From the NCBI GenBank assembly GCA_003415625.1, contig PYIU01000002.1, positions 3,162,001 to 3,226,000 of the forward strand: a stretch of DNA of 64,000 bases. The letters are read 5' to 3'. This DNA is from Aquanectria penicillioides. Its lineage: Eukaryota > Ascomycota > Sordariomycetes > Hypocreales > Nectriaceae. Positions 61,655 through 64,000 of the stretch are shown piece after piece. The notes beneath the pieces were generated by a model, which was not told the origin of the DNA, searched no databases, and saw only the letters and a program-made list of their open reading frames with translations. Made by a program: the position numbers and the translations under genes. Position 1 is the stretch's first letter; every line of letters begins with the position of its first letter.

Positions 61655-63771
61655 TCAAATGCGCAAGTCCTCGGGGTTCAGGTTGCTTTGTACATGCACT
61701 TGATTGTCTGAAACCTGCAAGGCCCATGTTCCGTGGAGACCAATATTCTTATCGCAGAGGTTGTGGTCTCCAGTCTCGCAAATTGGTTCTTGCTTCGGAT
61801 TTTCTTCGTTTAGAGGAGGGATAGTAATATCACGAGTTGTGTTAAGAAGTTCTCTAGATCTATTGGTCGAAGCGAAGTCCAATGATCGAAGGGGTGTAGT
61901 TGTCGAATTTTGGCTGTAAGAACCTAGAAACAATCTATCGTGAGATAGAAGAGGGTTTGTACCAGTCGGGTTGAGGAATGAACTCCCATTTGGCCTCTGT
62001 AAGGAACCCCTACTAGATTGATGGCTGAAGTCCTCTTTTCCTTGAATTGAACTGCTGGATGAAGGCCCAAGTGGTTCTTGGCTGATCCCATCGAAATGAG
62101 ATGTCGATGCGAAAGGAAGCCTGGACGAAGCATTGTAGATCGTGGCATCTTTCATCGCGTAAGATGCCTCAATATGATCGAAGGATCCTAGCCATTATTA
62201 GCATCAGTAGAGCTGAACAAGATGACTAGATGATCTGAATTTCGGGGATTCATGGCTTGGGCTCGCTTTAATCTTACCCAAATACGATTGGGTCTGTAGC
62301 CTACCGCCGCTTCTATCTCTTGGTCCAAATATCCGAGATGCCAGATCTCTCGAAGACGGTGTAGGCGAGATGAGGTTGGGCTGGGAAATTGGATTCAGTG
62401 GAGGCATACCGCCCAGCCTATTGTCGAAATCGAATCTGCATGTTGATTAGTGCAGGCTTTAAACGCTGCAAACGACACTCGATACCTTTGGTCATCCCTC
62501 AAAGAGGATAGAAATCGATGACCTTTAAATGAGTCTTGAGGGACAAGTCAGTAACATTCTTTGGGGTGGAATCTAACATACTTGAAATCCCATCATCTCG
62601 GAACACGTCCTGGTTCGGCCTAAAGGGTGCCAGCGGAAGCTGCATCGTGGGGCTCAAACCAGGATCTGTCTTTAACTTGCCCATCACTTTCCTTGTAAGT
62701 TGTGTTTTATTGCCACGACCAGATCGGCGCTGTCTAGGGATGTTGGCTGAAACTTCTGCAAGTGGCTCCGGCTTTCGGCGCTTTGTTTTCGGGGCCTTGC
62801 GAGGTGGTGTCTAACAGAGTCAGTTTCAATCAACGAATTCTCGCGATGTCTTACAGATTCTTCCTGGCCAGGTATAGGAGACGAGCTATCATCGTAGACT
62901 CCTTTCACCCTTTCAACTTCGAAATCACTAGAAAGAATAACCTGTGTGGGCACAATTCCTTCAGAAGTCTTTCTCATCTTCTCAATAACAGACTTGGGCT
63001 TTCTTTGGTTGCGGGTGCGTTTCATTTCTTCATTAGCAAGGTCCATTTTGCCCATTCCAGGCCATATCTGGCCCTTCAAGGACAACATGTCATTGCCGAC
63101 CAAAAAATCATCTGGAGCTTCTGTCTCATCTTCGGAGTTGAAAAACCCAGGGTATATAGGGTAATTTGGGGTTATCTCATCATCTTCTACCTTGACAAGC
63201 CCGTCACTATTTGCATTTCGCTTCTGTCTTCTCTTAGTCTGTAATCCCGTGTATCAGCATGGTTATCACGGAAGCTTCGACCAAACAGATTGTCCGAACC
63301 TTTGTTGACAACGTTGATGAAAACCCTCTATTGCGCCTGTTTCGGGCCGCTTCCTTAAGTTGTTTGGTTCTCATCCTCTCGACAAGTAAGGCTTCAATAC
63401 CATTGTGAGAATACCAATCCTCGTAGTTTTGAAGAGCAACAGAAGCCGCCAGATCTTGGTGCGCTCTGAGTTTTGTCTGAGTTTCGTGATGCAGGTGGCC
63501 TTTCGACGCAATGTGGGTGAGCAAATGCGACACATCAGAGAACCGAGGGGCATCGGGGCAAACGGTGCAGATGAGTGGTATCTGCTTGTTGATATTGTCC
63601 TCTGCAACAATATTCGCTGTCGGTCCTGGGGTCATCTCCTGCAACAAGACACGGTTAGAACCTCGATTAGAAATGTGAAAATGGGTGATTGTAGAATAAA
63701 CAAAAGAAAACAGTGGGGAAAGGGGCAATTCCTACGAGAATTCCTCGGGAATCTGACTGAGCAGAACTCAT
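61655..63771 (-). CDS. U1-like C2H2 zinc-finger protein of unknown function
   Basis: Seven exons (63736-63771, 63300-63638, 62855-63238, 62582-62810, 62486-62522, 62278-62435, 61655-62187) close in phase to 571 residues; all junctions are GT-AG. Near residues 36-60 there is a single zinc finger, CTVC followed by HLLTHIASKGH, with C-x2-C and H-x5-H spacing as in U1/matrin-type fingers, which often bind RNA or DNA. The rest is polar and probably disordered, with basic patches (TKRRQKR, KTKRRKPEP) that could be nuclear signals. Exon 1 encodes only 12 residues (MSSAQSDSRGIL). Exon 5 is 37 nt. I do not recognise an orthologue with known function; a nuclear, nucleic-acid-associated role is inferred. 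No frame break was found in this gene. Confidence 0.75.
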
Positions 63772-64000
63772 GGTGGATGGTTCGCTATCAAGGATTGTAG
63801 CGGCCTCAAAGGGAATCCAAATGAGCGAAAATAGCAACTCCTTTGCAATGAGCCAGAAGATAGTGCGGAATGTTGTTGGATGAGGTAAGATATACATTGG
63901 GAGGAGTCTGTCAGACCCAACTTACAAGAGCTTCCGTATCCTTCTTCCTTCCTCGACCCATATTCGATTCAAGACAGTGACGATTGCCACACGATTGCTG
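63772..64000. other. Upstream flank of the C2H2 gene, window end
   Basis: Promoter and leader side of the minus-strand C2H2 gene, cut by the window edge. No other feature was seen. Confidence 0.5.

Overview
This window looks like a chromosome segment of a filamentous ascomycete, most likely a Sordariomycete and possibly Hypocreales (inference). The evidence is short introns with GTAAGT/GTATGT-type donors and CTAAC-like branch points, pyrimidine-rich leaders, TACCTACC/GGTAGGTA tracts between genes, and a gene set typical of Pezizomycotina. I found no bacterial-style operons, transposons, rRNA, CRISPR or recognisable tRNA. Genes are well spaced, with intergenic stretches of 5 to 8 kb.

Layout, left to right: an ArfGAP of the BAR-PH-ArfGAP type (csx2, minus, about 0.6-4.1 kb); a Munc13/Unc-13-like C2 protein (plus, 8.9-13.1 kb); the group III hybrid histidine kinase nik1/os-1 (plus, 20.8-25.0 kb); a tiny 98-residue coiled-coil gene whose three exons span 2.5 kb (minus, 26.4-29.0 kb); a SAM plus HMG-box protein (plus, 36.7-38.7 kb); condensin kleisin Brn1/CAP-H (minus, 41.0-43.7 kb); a Na+/Ca2+-exchanger-family transporter (plus, 45.3-48.3 kb); phosphomannomutase sec53 (plus, 49.6-50.5 kb); a WW-domain plus PhoD-like phosphatase (minus, 51.0-54.7 kb); mismatch-repair MSH3 (plus, 57.7-61.1 kb); and a U1-like C2H2 zinc-finger protein (minus, 61.7-63.8 kb). 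These are unlinked housekeeping and signalling functions, not a cluster or pathway. Exon structures were built by hand from splice signals and checked by requiring reading-phase closure.

The most notable observation is that three genes (SAM/HMG-box, WW-PhoD, MSH3) each fail phase closure by exactly one base. In each case the break lies in a run of G or C, and adding one base to the run restores an intact family-length protein. This points to homopolymer under-calling in the assembly more than to three pseudogenes. The second is the small split gene at 26.4-29.0 kb, with introns of 784 and 1446 nt; the longer one contains an exon-like segment. I saw no convincing novel multi-gene system; the large intergenic regions mainly hold simple repeats and long pyrimidine-rich leaders.
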